The position numbers were made by a program, and so were the translations under genes. Below are positions 1 to 10,090 of a DNA stretch of 64,000 nucleotides, one piece after another. The number at the start of each line of letters is the position of its first letter. Positions within the stretch are counted from its first letter, which is position 1. Source of the DNA: Ideonella sp. MAG2 (GTDB lineage: Bacteria; Pseudomonadota; Gammaproteobacteria; Burkholderiales; Burkholderiaceae_C); the NCBI GenBank assembly GCA_004359425.1, contig PTEU01000002.1, forward strand, positions 1,291,074 through 1,355,073, written 5' to 3'. Under the pieces are notes generated by a model. It had not been told where the DNA came from and ran no database searches. It saw only the letters and a program-made list of their open reading frames with translations.

Positions 1-180
1 TCCGGTGCGGGCCACAGCGCTGCCGGACTGCTGCATGGCCAGCAGATAGCGGTGTTGCATAAAGGGCGTGGGATGGCTTTGGGTAGCCAGCAAGGCATCC
101 CATTGCGCCGCCGGAATGGGCAGAGGGCTGTCATGGACCTCGATGTGATAATCGCCCGCTCTCTTTGTTGTGTCGGACAT
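1..180 (-). CDS. N-terminal fragment of a COG3146 (DUF482)-type GNAT-like protein
   Basis: The reverse strand encodes 60 residues that run off the left edge of the window. The fragment contains the pattern IPAAQWDAL, then HPTPFMQHRYLLAM, then QQSGSAV. This resembles the start of COG3146/DUF482 proteins, a GNAT-fold family of uncertain function sometimes named peptidoglycan biosynthesis proteins. Its ATG (180-178) overlaps the ATG of nadE on the other strand inside the hexamer ACATGT, so the two genes diverge with no spacer. Function cannot be resolved from 60 residues. The family assignment is from memory of the motif spacing. Confidence 0.6.
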   Translation of the reverse strand, partial: MSDTTKRAGDYHIEVHDSPLPIPAAQWDALLATQSHPTPFMQHRYLLAMQQSGSAVARTG

Positions 181-1888
181 GTCAGCTCAGCCCCCACTTA
201 TCGTCGCTCTGGCTCAACTCAATGTGACTGTGGGCGATTTGCCCGGCAATGTCCAGTTGTTGGAACAGGCTGCGCGCCAAGCCTATGCCCAAGGCGCGCG
301 CTTGGTCGTGGCCCCCGAGCTGAGTCTGACCGGCTACCCGCCTGAGGATTTGCTGCTGCGGCCTGTTTTTTTGGACGCTTGCGAGGCTGCGCTCGTGGGC
401 CTGGCCCAGGCCCTGAAAGATCTCGACGGTCTGCATGTGGTTGTGGGTCACCCGGCCCGAAAAGAAGGGCCGGATGTTAGGACGAAGTCGGTGGGTGCGC
501 CGCGCGGCTTCAATTCGGCCTCGGTGCTGGCAGGGGGGCACTGTCTGGGCACCTACCACAAGCGTGAGCTGCCCAACTACCAGGTCTTTGATGAACGGCG
601 CTACTTTGCCTCTGGCCGCGATGCGGGTGCTCCTGCGCTGGTGGTGGAGGTCGGCGGTGCCAAACTGGGTTTGCTGATTTGCGAAGACGCTTGGTTTGAC
701 GAGCCTGCGGACTTCGCTGTGGCAGCGGGGGCCGAGATTTTGTGTGTGCTCAACGCCTCGCCCTTTCATCAAGACAAGCAGCAAGAGCGCGAGCAGCGCA
801 TGGCGCGCACGGCACAGCGTGTGGGACGGCCGCTGCTCTACACCCATATGGTGGGTGGGCAAGACGAGGTGGTGTTTGATGGGGCCTCGTTCGCGCTGGA
901 TGCGCAGGGCCAAGTGTGCGCCAGAGCCGCGAGTTTTGAGCCCGCTTTGTTGAGGGTGCAGCTCGCAGCCGATGCTGCTGGCGTATGGTGGCCGGCGGGC
1001 CCGGTGGCCGAGGTGTTGAGCCCGGAAGCTCAGGTGTGGCAGGCGCTGGTGCTGGGTGTGCGTGACTACGTGTGCAAGAACGGCTTCCCCGGGGCCATCA
1101 TTGGCCTCTCCGGCGGGGTGGACTCCGCGTTGGTCTTGGCCCTGGCTGTGGACGCCTTGGGGGCGGAGCGCGTGCGCTGCGTGATGATGCCCTCGGCCTA
1201 TACAGCGGACATCTCGTGGCTCGATTCTCGGGACATGGTGGCCCGCCTGGGTGTGCGCTATGACGAGATTCCCATCAGCCCCATGGTGAGTGCTTTTGAG
1301 GGTGCCTTGGCCACTGAGTTTGAGGGCTTGCCGGTGGATGCCACCGAAGAGAACATTCAGGCCCGAGTCCGGGGTACTTTGCTGATGGCGCTGTCGAACA
1401 AGACCGGCCGCATCGTGCTGACCACGGGCAACAAGAGCGAGATGGCCACTGGGTACTGCACGCTCTATGGCGACATGGCGGGTGGTTTTGCCGTCATCAA
1501 AGATGTGGCCAAGACCTTGGTGTACCGTCTGTGCGCCTGGAAAAACGCCCAACCTACGCGACGAGCCGATGGCACAGTCGGCCCGGTGATCCCGGAGCGC
1601 ATTTTGACCCGCGCGCCTTCTGCGGAGTTGCGGCCAGACCAGAAGGACCAAGACAGCCTGCCGCCCTATGAGGTGCTGGACGCCATTTTGGCCCGCTACA
1701 TGGAAGACAACCAGAGTCTGGCGGAGATTGTTGAGGCTGGGTTTGCCGAAGCCGACGTGGAGCGTGTGACCCGACTGATCAAGCTCAATGAATACAAGCG
1801 GCGGCAGGCACCGATTGGGGTGCGCATCACCCACCGCGGCTTTGGCCGGGATTGGCGCTATCCCATCACCTCGCGGTTCCGTGCTTAA
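179..1888 (+). CDS. nadE: glutamine-dependent NAD+ synthetase
   Basis: NadE makes NAD+ from deamido-NAD+, ATP and glutamine in the cytosol (last step of NAD synthesis). The 569-residue length fits the two-domain, glutamine-using form. The N-terminal nitrilase-type amidase domain shows the catalytic triad contexts: Glu in APELSLTGYPPEDL, Lys in YHKRELPNY and Cys in LLICEDAWF. The C-terminal synthetase domain has the ATP pyrophosphatase loop GLSGGVDSAL and the motif TTGNKSEMATGY. I place the start at ATG 179. A GTG nine bases upstream (170) is also in frame, and no clear Shine-Dalgarno precedes either. glnB follows after 48 bp, so co-transcription with the nitrogen-signalling gene is likely. 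The gene appears complete. Confidence 0.96.
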   Translation: MSAQPPLIVALAQLNVTVGDLPGNVQLLEQAARQAYAQGARLVVAPELSLTGYPPEDLLLRPVFLDACEAALVGLAQALKDLDGLHVVVGHPARKEGPDVRTKSVGAPRGFNSASVLAGGHCLGTYHKRELPNYQVFDERRYFASGRDAGAPALVVEVGGAKLGLLICEDAWFDEPADFAVAAGAEILCVLNASPFHQDKQQEREQRMARTAQRVGRPLLYTHMVGGQDEVVFDGASFALDAQGQVCARAASFEPALLRVQLAADAAGVWWPAGPVAEVLSPEAQVWQALVLGVRDYVCKNGFPGAIIGLSGGVDSALVLALAVDALGAERVRCVMMPSAYTADISWLDSRDMVARLGVRYDEIPISPMVSAFEGALATEFEGLPVDATEENIQARVRGTLLMALSNKTGRIVLTTGNKSEMATGYCTLYGDMAGGFAVIKDVAKTLVYRLCAWKNAQPTRRADGTVGPVIPERILTRAPSAELRPDQKDQDSLPPYEVLDAILARYMEDNQSLAEIVEAGFAEADVERVTRLIKLNEYKRRQAPIGVRITHRGFGRDWRYPITSRFRA

Positions 1889-2275
<387 letters not shown>

Positions 2276-2297
2276 GCGGCTACCAGCCCACCCAAAG

Positions 2298-2318
2298 GCC
2301 CCTCTTGAGGGGCTTTTT
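2298..2318 (+). terminator. Rho-independent terminator after glnB
   Basis: A perfect 6-bp stem (GCCCCT/AGGGGC) with a CTTG loop is followed by five T residues, 22 bp after the glnB stop. It separates glnB from the converging LOG-family gene. Confidence 0.85.
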
Positions 2319-2344
2319 GCTGCGCGCCTTCTACAGTGGCAGAC

Positions 2345-2938
2345 TCAGATCATTTGAAAGCTGCCAGTGGCTGCCTTCATGCCAGGGGTCATTCGCTCCA
2401 ACAGATGATCAGCGTCTTGGGCTACCTCCAGCATGGCGTGCTGCGTGTCGTCGGTGAACCCCGCCTTGCCGGTGTGGGCCAAAAAAGCGAGAAGGCCATC
2501 AAAAAAGCCTTCGGTGTTGAGCAGGCCGATGGGGTGCTGGTGGTACCCCAGGTGCCGCCAGGTCCAGGCCTCAAACAGTTCTTCAAAAGTGCCAATGCCG
2601 CCGGGCAGCGCCATAAAGCCCTGTGAGAGCTCGGCCATGCGTTGCTTGCGTTGGTGCATGGTTTGCACCACGACCAATTGCGTTAACCCCTTGTGGGCCA
2701 CTTCCAGGGTTTGCAGGCGCTCCGGGATCACCCCCACCACCTCGCCACCGCAGGCCAGTGCGGCATCGGCCACCGCACCCATCAGGCCCACATTGCCGCC
2801 GCCGTAGACCAAGCGCCAGCCACGTTGTGCGATGGCTTCACCCATGCGGTGCGCGGCTTGCACCCACTGCGGCCCCGCCCCGCTGCGGGCCCCGCAGTAC
2901 ACGCAGACGGAGAGCTTGGCGGGCTCGGTGGTGTTCAC
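2345..2938 (-). CDS. LOG family protein (TIGR00730-type nucleotide phosphoribohydrolase)
   Basis: This 197-residue protein carries the LOG family hallmarks: YGGGNVGLMG near residue 55 and the PGGIGTFEELFEAWTW catalytic region near residue 115. LOG enzymes hydrolyse nucleoside 5'-monophosphates (cytokinin ribotides in plants, or nucleotides such as AMP/GMP in bacteria) to base plus ribose 5-phosphate. They were long mislabelled lysine decarboxylases. I choose the GTG at 2938 because its GTGA overlaps the stop of the upstream dgkA gene, implying translational coupling. An ATG at 2956 is an alternative. Substrate is not evident from sequence. Confidence 0.9.
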   Translation of the reverse strand: MNTTEPAKLSVCVYCGARSGAGPQWVQAAHRMGEAIAQRGWRLVYGGGNVGLMGAVADAALACGGEVVGVIPERLQTLEVAHKGLTQLVVVQTMHQRKQRMAELSQGFMALPGGIGTFEELFEAWTWRHLGYHQHPIGLLNTEGFFDGLLAFLAHTGKAGFTDDTQHAMLEVAQDADHLLERMTPGMKAATGSFQMI

Positions 2939-3315
2939 GCCGCAAGCTTCATCCATAAGGCAGACAAGAACAAACCACCGCACAGCATCAAGGCCAGGAA
3001 CACCGCCGCACTGGCAATGTCTTTGGCCCGACCAGACAACTCATGGTGTTCAAAACCGACGCGGTCGACCACGGCTTCAATGCCGCTGTTGAGCAGTTCC
3101 ACAATCAAGACCAGCACGACGCTGCCGACCAAAACAGCCCGCTGCTCCCAGTTCTGGCCCAGCCACAGCCCCGTAGGCAGCAAAGCCACGGCCAGCCAGG
3201 TCTCTTGCCGAAATGCGCTCTCACCGCGGTAGGCCTTTTGGAGGCCAGAGAGGGAATAGCCCGTGGCGCGAATGATGCGGTCGATGCCAGTGCGACCTTT
3301 GTGAGGGTTGGTCAT
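2935..3315 (-). CDS. dgkA: diacylglycerol kinase
   Basis: This 126-residue integral membrane protein matches the small prokaryotic diacylglycerol kinase family, which phosphorylates diacylglycerol to phosphatidic acid for lipid recycling. The N-terminal amphipathic stretch (GIDRIIRATGYSLSGL) leads to three predicted membrane segments. The signature VELLNSGIEAVVDRV, with its catalytic Glu, is followed by the conserved KDIASAAVFLAL segment. Start ATG 3315 gives MTNPHKGRTG. The longer in-frame extension upstream reads antisense to the RDD gene and is not real. The stop overlaps the LOG start by 4 bp. Confidence 0.93.
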   Translation of the reverse strand: MTNPHKGRTGIDRIIRATGYSLSGLQKAYRGESAFRQETWLAVALLPTGLWLGQNWEQRAVLVGSVVLVLIVELLNSGIEAVVDRVGFEHHELSGRAKDIASAAVFLALMLCGGLFLSALWMKLAA

Positions 3316-3371
3316 GCGAAATGGGTGCAAACAATGAGCCAAGGACGGACAGCCGAGCAGTCGGGCTGCGG

Positions 3372-3932
3372 TCACGATTTGTTGGGGCGTTGGCGGGGGA
3401 GGTGACGCCATGTCACCAGCCGGGTTCCGCACACCACATCGTGCCAGAACTGGCGCTGCGGATGCAGGCGCGTGAGCAGCGCGTAGGTGATGACGCCGGC
3501 AAACAGTGCCCCGAAAAAGGCCGCTCCGCTGTGAAAACCTAGGCTGCGCATGGACACCAGCGCAGGCACAAACCAGAGCCAACTCAAGAGGTAGCGCAGC
3601 GCGGCGCGCGGCCATGAGACGGCACGCCCGTCTACGTCGACCAGACGAATGTGCCAAGCCTTCATGGCCACGGTTTGTCCGCCATGGGTCCAAAACCAAG
3701 TGAAGTAGATGCCGAGAACGAGGAACAGGAAAATCTGAAATCCGAGCGTGCCCTGGAGGGCATGGCGCATTTGGGTGAGGCCCGCGTAGATGAGGCTCGC
3801 AATCATCAGCACCCCAAACAGCAACACCCCTTCGTACACAAATGCAGAGAGGCGACGACTCAGCGCTGGGGTGTCAGCAGCATGACCATCAGGGCCGGTC
3901 AACCCGGCCACTGGCACGAGAGGCTCGCTCAC
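3372..3932 (-). CDS. RDD family integral membrane protein
   Basis: This 186-residue protein shows the RDD signature: Arg in LSRRLSAFVYEGVLL near residue 28, then GGQTVAMKAWHIRLVDVDG, with three to four hydrophobic segments. RDD proteins are poorly characterised membrane proteins; some members act as Na+/H+ antiporters. It is read from the same strand as the DUF3106 gene and its ATGA overlaps that gene's stop by 4 bp, so the two are probably one operon. No specific role can be assigned. Confidence 0.85.
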   Translation of the reverse strand: MSEPLVPVAGLTGPDGHAADTPALSRRLSAFVYEGVLLFGVLMIASLIYAGLTQMRHALQGTLGFQIFLFLVLGIYFTWFWTHGGQTVAMKAWHIRLVDVDGRAVSWPRAALRYLLSWLWFVPALVSMRSLGFHSGAAFFGALFAGVITYALLTRLHPQRQFWHDVVCGTRLVTWRHLPRQRPNKS

Positions 3933-4750
3933 TGGGCCCGGGTGCCGGAGGCAGCAACGGCAGCAGTGGCTGTGGCTTGAATGGCCGCGCCCTGGGGCCC
4001 TCGTTGAGGCAGCAGGGTTTTGCGATCAACCATGCCTGGGGTGGCTGTGATTTTGGGCAAACCCACTTGCTGATGGGTCGGGTTGACCGGAGGCTTGGAG
4101 ATCAGCGTCGTGGTCGCCCCGGTCGTGCTTCTTACCACCGTGGGTGCCACCGTGCGCTGCGCCAGGGCATTGGGCGGGACAGCGGCCACCACATTGGATT
4201 TTTGGACTTGTACGTCCAGCGGTGCAGAGCGCACGGCGCGATGCGCGGGCGAGACTTTAGGGTTTGCCGCGCTGGCAGCGCCTGCCGCTTCAGCGGGTTT
4301 GGCCCGAGCCAAAAATTCGGCCTTCTTTTCTGGCGGCAGGGCTTGATACGCCTCCCACTGGGCCTGTCGTTGCGCGGCGGGAAGCTCTTTGGTTTGCTGA
4401 AACACCAGCCGAGCTTGGCTGCGCTGTTGCGGTGTCATTTGAGACCACTCCCGCATCCGCTCCCTGACCCGCTGCTGGTTTTCGGGGCTCATGGTGGGAA
4501 AACGTGCGGCAATCTCAAGCCATTTCTGGCGTCTGTCGGCGTTCATCTTGCCCCACTCAGGTTTGAGTGGCAGCAAGACCTGTTGTTGGGCGGGGTTCAA
4601 GCCCTCCCACTCGGGGCTGGCTTGGGCCGTGAGTGGCACAGCGAAGGCATGGCTCATGACGCCACCGCCCAGCAGCACGCTTGCTCCCACCAAGAGGCAA
4701 GAGGCGATCTGCGGGTAGCAATTACTGAGCAGCTTCACTGATCTGGACAT
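3929..4750 (-). CDS. DUF3106 domain protein, probably exported
   Basis: This 273-residue protein has an N-terminal hydrophobic segment (about residues 12-38) resembling a signal peptide. A charged DUF3106 domain follows, with repeated short helical motifs of the form LxPxQQ..L.PL...W (WEGLNPAQQQVLLPL, then WSQMTPQQRSQARLVF). The C-terminal third is Ala/Pro/Thr-rich and low complexity. In related Burkholderiales this gene sits between a DUF3619 protein and an RDD protein beneath a sigma factor, exactly as here, which suggests a small envelope-related regulon. This context role is inference. The start overlaps the end of the DUF3619 gene by 29 bp. Confidence 0.8.
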   Translation of the reverse strand: MSRSVKLLSNCYPQIASCLLVGASVLLGGGVMSHAFAVPLTAQASPEWEGLNPAQQQVLLPLKPEWGKMNADRRQKWLEIAARFPTMSPENQQRVRERMREWSQMTPQQRSQARLVFQQTKELPAAQRQAQWEAYQALPPEKKAEFLARAKPAEAAGAASAANPKVSPAHRAVRSAPLDVQVQKSNVVAAVPPNALAQRTVAPTVVRSTTGATTTLISKPPVNPTHQQVGLPKITATPGMVDRKTLLPQRGPQGAAIQATATAAVAASGTRAQ

Positions 4751-5195
4751 CTGGAGTCTCTACCGGTGGGGCCTTGAGGAACTCAAGGAAACCAGGGTCC
4801 CGAAAGGCATCGGGGGGCAGTGGGTCCGACAACAAAGCGCTGTCAATCTCAACAGCCGCTTGAATTTGGGCGGCTTCATGCCACTCGTCGATGGCAAACA
4901 TGCCCACAAGCAGTACCACCAAAGGCAGGGCAAAACCCAGGCGCTGCCACCACGAGCTTGTGTCAGGGCCGCCGCTCAAGGCCAGGCTTGAACCCACTTT
5001 GGTGACGTTGGCTGCGCTTTGGGCTTGTAGCCGCTGCGCCCGCGCTCGGGCCAAGGCCTGCTCGCGGGCTACCCGCAAGCGTTCGCTGATCACGTGGTCT
5101 GCTGCGGCGTTGCGCTCGGTCAGCAGGGCTGCAATACGCAGGCCCACCCTGGCTTCGACGCCTTCCAAACCCTCTGGTCTGACAGGCCTTGGTGT
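4722..5195 (-). pseudogene. DUF3619 membrane protein, N-terminus missing
   Basis: About 148 residues of a DUF3619-type protein remain. The pattern VGLRIAALLTERNA then VISERLRVAREQALARAR is followed by one transmembrane helix (WQRLGFALPLVVLLVGMF). The C-terminal soluble tail is acidic and Pro-rich. In relatives this gene lies directly downstream of an ECF-like sigma factor and may act as its regulator or partner; that is inference. The true start codon seems lost at the junction near 5195-5206, because the upstream frame switches directly into the truncated sigma gene. Confidence 0.7.
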
Positions 5196-5203
5196 TGGAG
5201 ATG

Positions 5204-5602
5204 GACAGCTTCTTCGATTTTGATCAAAATTTGTTCACGCCCGACTGTATCGGCGGCACTTTCTGCCCCCAGGCTGCCTTCAGCGGCCAGCATTTCGAGC
5301 AGGTCGAAGTCCCCATCATCGCCGCTGCCCTCAAAGTCGGACAGGTTTTGCATCACCGCATTGCGCACTTTTTGACGCCGGAAGTGGTCCATCGTGGCAT
5401 TCGACAGAATGCGCTGGAACACCAGGGGCAACTCGGCAGCGGGGCGGTCGGCGTACTTTTCGGCCAGACGGATCATGGCTTCCTGAACGATGTCCAGGGC
5501 TGCGTCCTCGTCGCGAACAGCGAAAAAAGTGCGCTTGAAGGCGCGCTTCTCAGTGCTCTTGAGGAAATCCGTGAGTTCTTTGTCGGTGGCCAAGGCGAAC
5601 AA
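5204..5602 (-). pseudogene. RNA polymerase sigma factor (sigma-70 family, ECF-like), region 4 missing
   Basis: The first 133 residues match a sigma-70 family factor found upstream of DUF3619 in Burkholderiales. Region 2 is clear: DEDAALDIVQEAMIRLAEKY, then LPLVFQRILSNATMDHFRRQ. Homology stops abruptly after REQILIKIEEAV. The usual continuation into the helix-turn-helix of region 4, which binds the -35 element, is absent. It is replaced by about 27 residues that read into the DUF3619 gene in another frame. Roughly 200 bp are missing here. As assembled, the protein could bind core polymerase but not a -35 box. Confidence 0.75.
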
Positions 5603-5827
5603 TTGCTCGGGTCAAGCCCGAAAAACCGCCGGATTATGTCACCCGAATCCGGGCGGGCCGCGCAACAGTGCGATAATGCTGCTTCGCACAATTTGCGATC
5701 AGGGTCTCAATCCGTCCCGACCAAGGGACCAGGTAGTTGTTGACGCGCAGGTTCCGAGTCCGCCCCACAAGGGTGCGAGGAGGGGCACCGAAGGTTTTTC
5801 GTCAGAGAAATTCACAGAGGTTCGAAA

Positions 5828-7615
5828 ATGGACATGTCTGCCGCGGATATCAAGCGTGCCGCTTTGGCACAGCCGCAAAATTCTTCCCCCGCCACCACCG
5901 CAAAGGAGCCCAACGGCTCCCAGATTCTCGTTCGCTGCTTGCAAGCCGAAGGGGTCAAGTTCATCTGGGGTTACCCAGGCGGTTCGGTTCTCTACATCTA
6001 CGACGCGCTCTACCAGCAAGAGTCGATTCAGCACGTGCTGGTGCGCCATGAGCAGGCTGCTGTGCATGCCGCTGATGGCTATGCACGCGCGACAGGCGAT
6101 GTCGGTGTTGCCCTGGTGACGTCCGGTCCGGGTGTGACCAATGCCGTGACAGGCATTGCGACCGCCTATATGGACTCTATCCCGATGGTGATCATCACCG
6201 GTCAGGTGCCGACGCCCGCCATTGGCCTGGACGCCTTCCAAGAGTGCGACACCGTCGGCATCACCCGGCCTATCGTCAAACACAATTTCTTGGTCAAGGA
6301 CGTTCGCGACTTGGCCATGACCTTGAAGAAAGCCTTCCACATCGCGCGCACGGGTCGTCCCGGCCCGGTCGTGGTGGACATCCCCAAGGATGTGTCCCTG
6401 AGCACCACGCCGTTCCACTATCCGGAACACGTGGAGATGCGCTCCTATAACCCGGTCAAAAAAGGGCATGGGGGCCAGATCCGCAAGGCGGTTCAGCTCT
6501 TGTTGCAGGCGCGCCGCCCTTACATCTACACGGGGGGCGGCGTCATTTTGGGCAATGCCACCGCCGAGTTGCGTGAGTTGTGCGACCTGCTGGGCTATCC
6601 GGTCACCAACACCTTGATGGGCTTGGGCACCACGCCTTCTAGTGACCCCAAGTTCTTGGGCATGTTGGGCATGCACGGCACCTACGAAGCCAACATGACC
6701 ATGCAGCATTGCGATGTGCTGCTGGCCGTGGGCGCACGCTTTGACGACCGTGTGATTGGTAACCCCAAGCACTTTGCCTCGGTCGAGCGCAAGATCGTCC
6801 ACATCGATATCGACCCCTCGTCGATCTCCAAGCGCGTCAAGGTAGACATCCCCATCGTGGGCGACGTCAAAGACGTGCTGCAAGAGTTGATCGCCCAGAT
6901 CCGCGAAGCGCAAGCTCGCCCGGAGGCCAGCGTGTTGGCGCAGTGGTGGGGTCAGATCAACGAATGGCGCAAGCGCGAGTGCCTGGCTTACAAGCGCAGC
7001 CCGGACGTGATCAAACCCCAGCAAGTGGTTGAAGCCCTCTGGGAAATGACCCGTGGCACCGATGCCTACGTCACCTCTGATGTGGGTCAGCACCAAATGT
7101 GGGCGGCGCAGTATTACCGCTTTGAAGACCCGCGCCGTTGGATCAACTCGGGCGGTCTCGGCACCATGGGTGTGGGCCTGCCCTATGCCATGGGGATCAA
7201 GCTGGCCAAACCCGATGCCGATGTGTTTTGCATCACCGGCGAAGGCTCCATCCAGATGAACATCCAGGAGCTCTCCACCTGCCAGCAGTACAAAACGCCG
7301 GTGAAGGTGATTGCCTTGAACAACCGCTACCTGGGCATGGTGCGGCAGTGGCAGGAACTGGACTACCAGGGCCGCTACTCGCACAGCTATATGGATGCGC
7401 TGCCCGACTTCGTCAAGCTCGCCGAGGCCTATGGCCACGTGGGCCTGAAGATCGAGAAGCCCTCGGAGGTCGAGCCTGCGCTGCGCGAAATGATCCGCCT
7501 CAAGGATCGCACCGTGTTCTTGGATGTGCGTACGGATCCGACCGAGAACGTCTGGCCCATGGTCAAGGCGGGCAAGGGCATCTCTGAGATGCTGTTGGGC
7601 TCTGAAGACCTCTAA
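5828..7615 (+). CDS. ilvB: acetolactate synthase, large (catalytic) subunit
   Basis: This 595-residue thiamine-diphosphate enzyme condenses pyruvate with pyruvate or 2-oxobutyrate, the first common step of valine, leucine and isoleucine synthesis. The N-terminal PYR domain has YPGGSVLYIYDAL and the catalytic Glu in RHEQAAVHAADGYAR. The central FAD-binding domain follows, and the C-terminal PP domain has the GEGSIQMNIQELST motif with downstream NN (IALNNRYLGMV). It is complete. ilvN follows 165 bp downstream with ilvC after it, so this is a standard ilvBNC cluster. Neither an attenuator nor a leader peptide is convincing in the 225 bp upstream. Confidence 0.96.
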   Translation: MDMSAADIKRAALAQPQNSSPATTAKEPNGSQILVRCLQAEGVKFIWGYPGGSVLYIYDALYQQESIQHVLVRHEQAAVHAADGYARATGDVGVALVTSGPGVTNAVTGIATAYMDSIPMVIITGQVPTPAIGLDAFQECDTVGITRPIVKHNFLVKDVRDLAMTLKKAFHIARTGRPGPVVVDIPKDVSLSTTPFHYPEHVEMRSYNPVKKGHGGQIRKAVQLLLQARRPYIYTGGGVILGNATAELRELCDLLGYPVTNTLMGLGTTPSSDPKFLGMLGMHGTYEANMTMQHCDVLLAVGARFDDRVIGNPKHFASVERKIVHIDIDPSSISKRVKVDIPIVGDVKDVLQELIAQIREAQARPEASVLAQWWGQINEWRKRECLAYKRSPDVIKPQQVVEALWEMTRGTDAYVTSDVGQHQMWAAQYYRFEDPRRWINSGGLGTMGVGLPYAMGIKLAKPDADVFCITGEGSIQMNIQELSTCQQYKTPVKVIALNNRYLGMVRQWQELDYQGRYSHSYMDALPDFVKLAEAYGHVGLKIEKPSEVEPALREMIRLKDRTVFLDVRTDPTENVWPMVKAGKGISEMLLGSEDL

Positions 7616-7779
7616 CGTCTGCAAGCTGCCGTTGGCGTTCGGGCTTACCGGCTCGAATGTCGTGCGGTAGCGGAAGGCGGCTGAACTTCAGACAAAGCGT
7701 TAGACCTTTACTGAACAGGTGCGGTCAAGGCGCAGTGGTTACCGCTGCTGCGCTGAGGAGCCCCACCAGGAGTTGAGAA

Positions 7780-8269
7780 ATGAAACACATCATCGCGGTG
7801 CTGCTCGAGAACGAGCCCGGCGCCCTGTCCCGTGTCGTGGCGCTGTTTTCGGCACGCGGCTACAACATCGAAAGCCTGACGGTCGCCCCGACCGAAGACG
7901 CCTCGCTGTCCCGCATGACCATCGTGACCACGGGCTCGGATGAGGTGATCGAGCAGATCACCAAGCACCTGAACCGCCTGGTGGACGTGGTCAAGGTGGT
8001 CGATCTGACCGAAGGCCAATTCACTGAGCGTGAGCTCATGCTGATCAAGGTGCGCGCTGTGGGCAAAGAGCGCGAGGAGATGAAGCGCATGGCCGACATC
8101 TTCCGCGGTCGCATCATTGATGTCACCGAAAAGAGCTACACCATTGAATTGACCGGCGACGCTGGCAAGCTCGACGCCTTCATTGAAGGCATCGACCGCG
8201 CCGCCATCCTAGAAACCGTGCGCACCGGCTCCAGCGGGATCGGGCGCGGCGAGCGCATCTTGCGCGTCT

Positions 8270-8271
<2 letters not shown>
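7780..8271 (+). CDS. ilvN: acetolactate synthase, small (regulatory) subunit
   Basis: This 163-residue regulatory subunit carries an N-terminal ACT domain (HIIAVLLENEPGALSRVV, then GYNIESLTV) that binds valine for feedback inhibition and activates the large subunit. The length and C-terminal domain (GRIIDVTEKSYTIELTGD) match the longer IlvH/IlvN type. The ATG at 7780 has a good GGAG upstream (accaggag). The stop overlaps a small hairpin before ilvC. Confidence 0.95.
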
Positions 8272-9100
<829 letters not shown>

Positions 9101-9152
9101 TGTCCGCAGCGTCAGCCTTGGCTCCGGCTTGGGCTGATGGCCGCAGACCCTG

Positions 9153-9176
9153 AGGCCGCTCTCCAGCGGCCTTTTT
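9153..9176 (+). terminator. Rho-independent terminator after ilvC
   Basis: The 8-bp perfect stem AGGCCGCT/AGCGGCCT with a CTCC loop is followed by four more T residues. It closes the ilvBNC unit before pssA. Confidence 0.9.
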
Positions 9177-9227
9177 CAATGGAGGGCTGAGGTATGCTCC
9201 ACAGCTTGATCAACCCAGACATGGTTC

Positions 9228-10058
9228 ATGAACAGTCCTGAACAGGTTCCCCAAGACGAAGACCTTGATGTGTCTGAGCCGGTGCGCCCTCGCCGCAAAG
9301 GCATTTATGCCTTACCAAATGCGGTGACCTTGGCTGCGTTGTTCGCGGGCTTTTACGCCATCGTGATGGCCATGAATGGCCGCTTCGAGCATGCCGCAGT
9401 GGCCGTGTTTTGTGCCATGGTGCTCGACAGCTTGGATGGCCGTGTGGCGCGCATGACCAATACGCAAAGTGCGTTTGGCGAGCAAATGGACAGCCTCTCG
9501 GACATGGTGAGTTTTGGTGCGGCACCTGCCCTGATCGTCTACGAGTGGGCACTCAAAGGCCAGGGCAAGTGGGGCCTGATCCCGGCCTTTGTTTACTGCG
9601 CTTGTGCGGCGCTGCGCTTGGCGAGGTTTAACACCAATATCGGCATCGTGGACAAGCGCTACTTCCAGGGTCTGCCCAGCCCGGCCGCAGCCGCGTTGGT
9701 AACGGGCTTTATTTGGGTCATGGATGATGCAGGCTATACCAATGTCTCGACCATGCCGGTCATGCCCTGGGTGGCCTCCGCCGTCGCACTGTACGCTGGC
9801 CTGACCATGGTCACCAATGTGCCCTTCTATAGCTTTAAAGATGTGAGCTTCAAGAAGTCGGTGCCCTTCATCGTGATTGTGGCCATTGCGGTCTTGATTG
9901 CCTTGATCAACTTGCACGTGCCGGGCATGCTCTTTGGCCTGTTCTGTTTGTACGGTATTTCAGGCTATGTCGTGTATTTCATGCGCAAGGCCAAGGGCAA
10001 ACCCGTGAGTGTGATTGCGACCTCCACGGACGAGCCCGACGAGCGCGGTTTGCACTGA
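9228..10058 (+). CDS. pssA: CDP-diacylglycerol--serine O-phosphatidyltransferase
   Basis: PssA makes phosphatidylserine, the precursor of phosphatidylethanolamine, in the inner membrane. The 276-residue protein has the CDP-alcohol phosphotransferase signature DG-x2-AR-x8-G-x3-D-x3-D, seen as SLDGRVARM then FGEQMDSLSD. Several hydrophobic helices follow (KSVPFIVIVAIAVLIALI, then FGLFCLYGISGYVVYF). Start ATG 9228 is fixed by the upstream terminator. In many Burkholderiales psd (phosphatidylserine decarboxylase) precedes pssA after ilvC; it is absent from this 128-bp gap. Only 32 bp separate its stop from the leuA leader peptide. Confidence 0.94.
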   Translation: MNSPEQVPQDEDLDVSEPVRPRRKGIYALPNAVTLAALFAGFYAIVMAMNGRFEHAAVAVFCAMVLDSLDGRVARMTNTQSAFGEQMDSLSDMVSFGAAPALIVYEWALKGQGKWGLIPAFVYCACAALRLARFNTNIGIVDKRYFQGLPSPAAAALVTGFIWVMDDAGYTNVSTMPVMPWVASAVALYAGLTMVTNVPFYSFKDVSFKKSVPFIVIVAIAVLIALINLHVPGMLFGLFCLYGISGYVVYFMRKAKGKPVSVIATSTDEPDERGLH

Positions 10059-10090
10059 GTCACGCCAACAGTTCGTGCTATATTCGCTTG

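Noticed and set aside
5603..5827. Attenuator or leader peptide for ilvBN
   Set aside because: An ATG at 5677 opens a frame with a few Leu and Val codons, but it has no stop before ilvB, no clear terminator and no rare-codon cluster. A hairpin near 5772-5789 is only 5 bp.
5699..7624. 641-residue open frame antisense to ilvB
   Set aside because: Shadow frame. ilvB on the plus strand has all expected motifs.
9101..9227. Missing psd between ilvC and pssA counted as another scar
   Set aside because: A good terminator occupies the gap and neither neighbour is truncated there, so gene absence is as likely as a lost segment.
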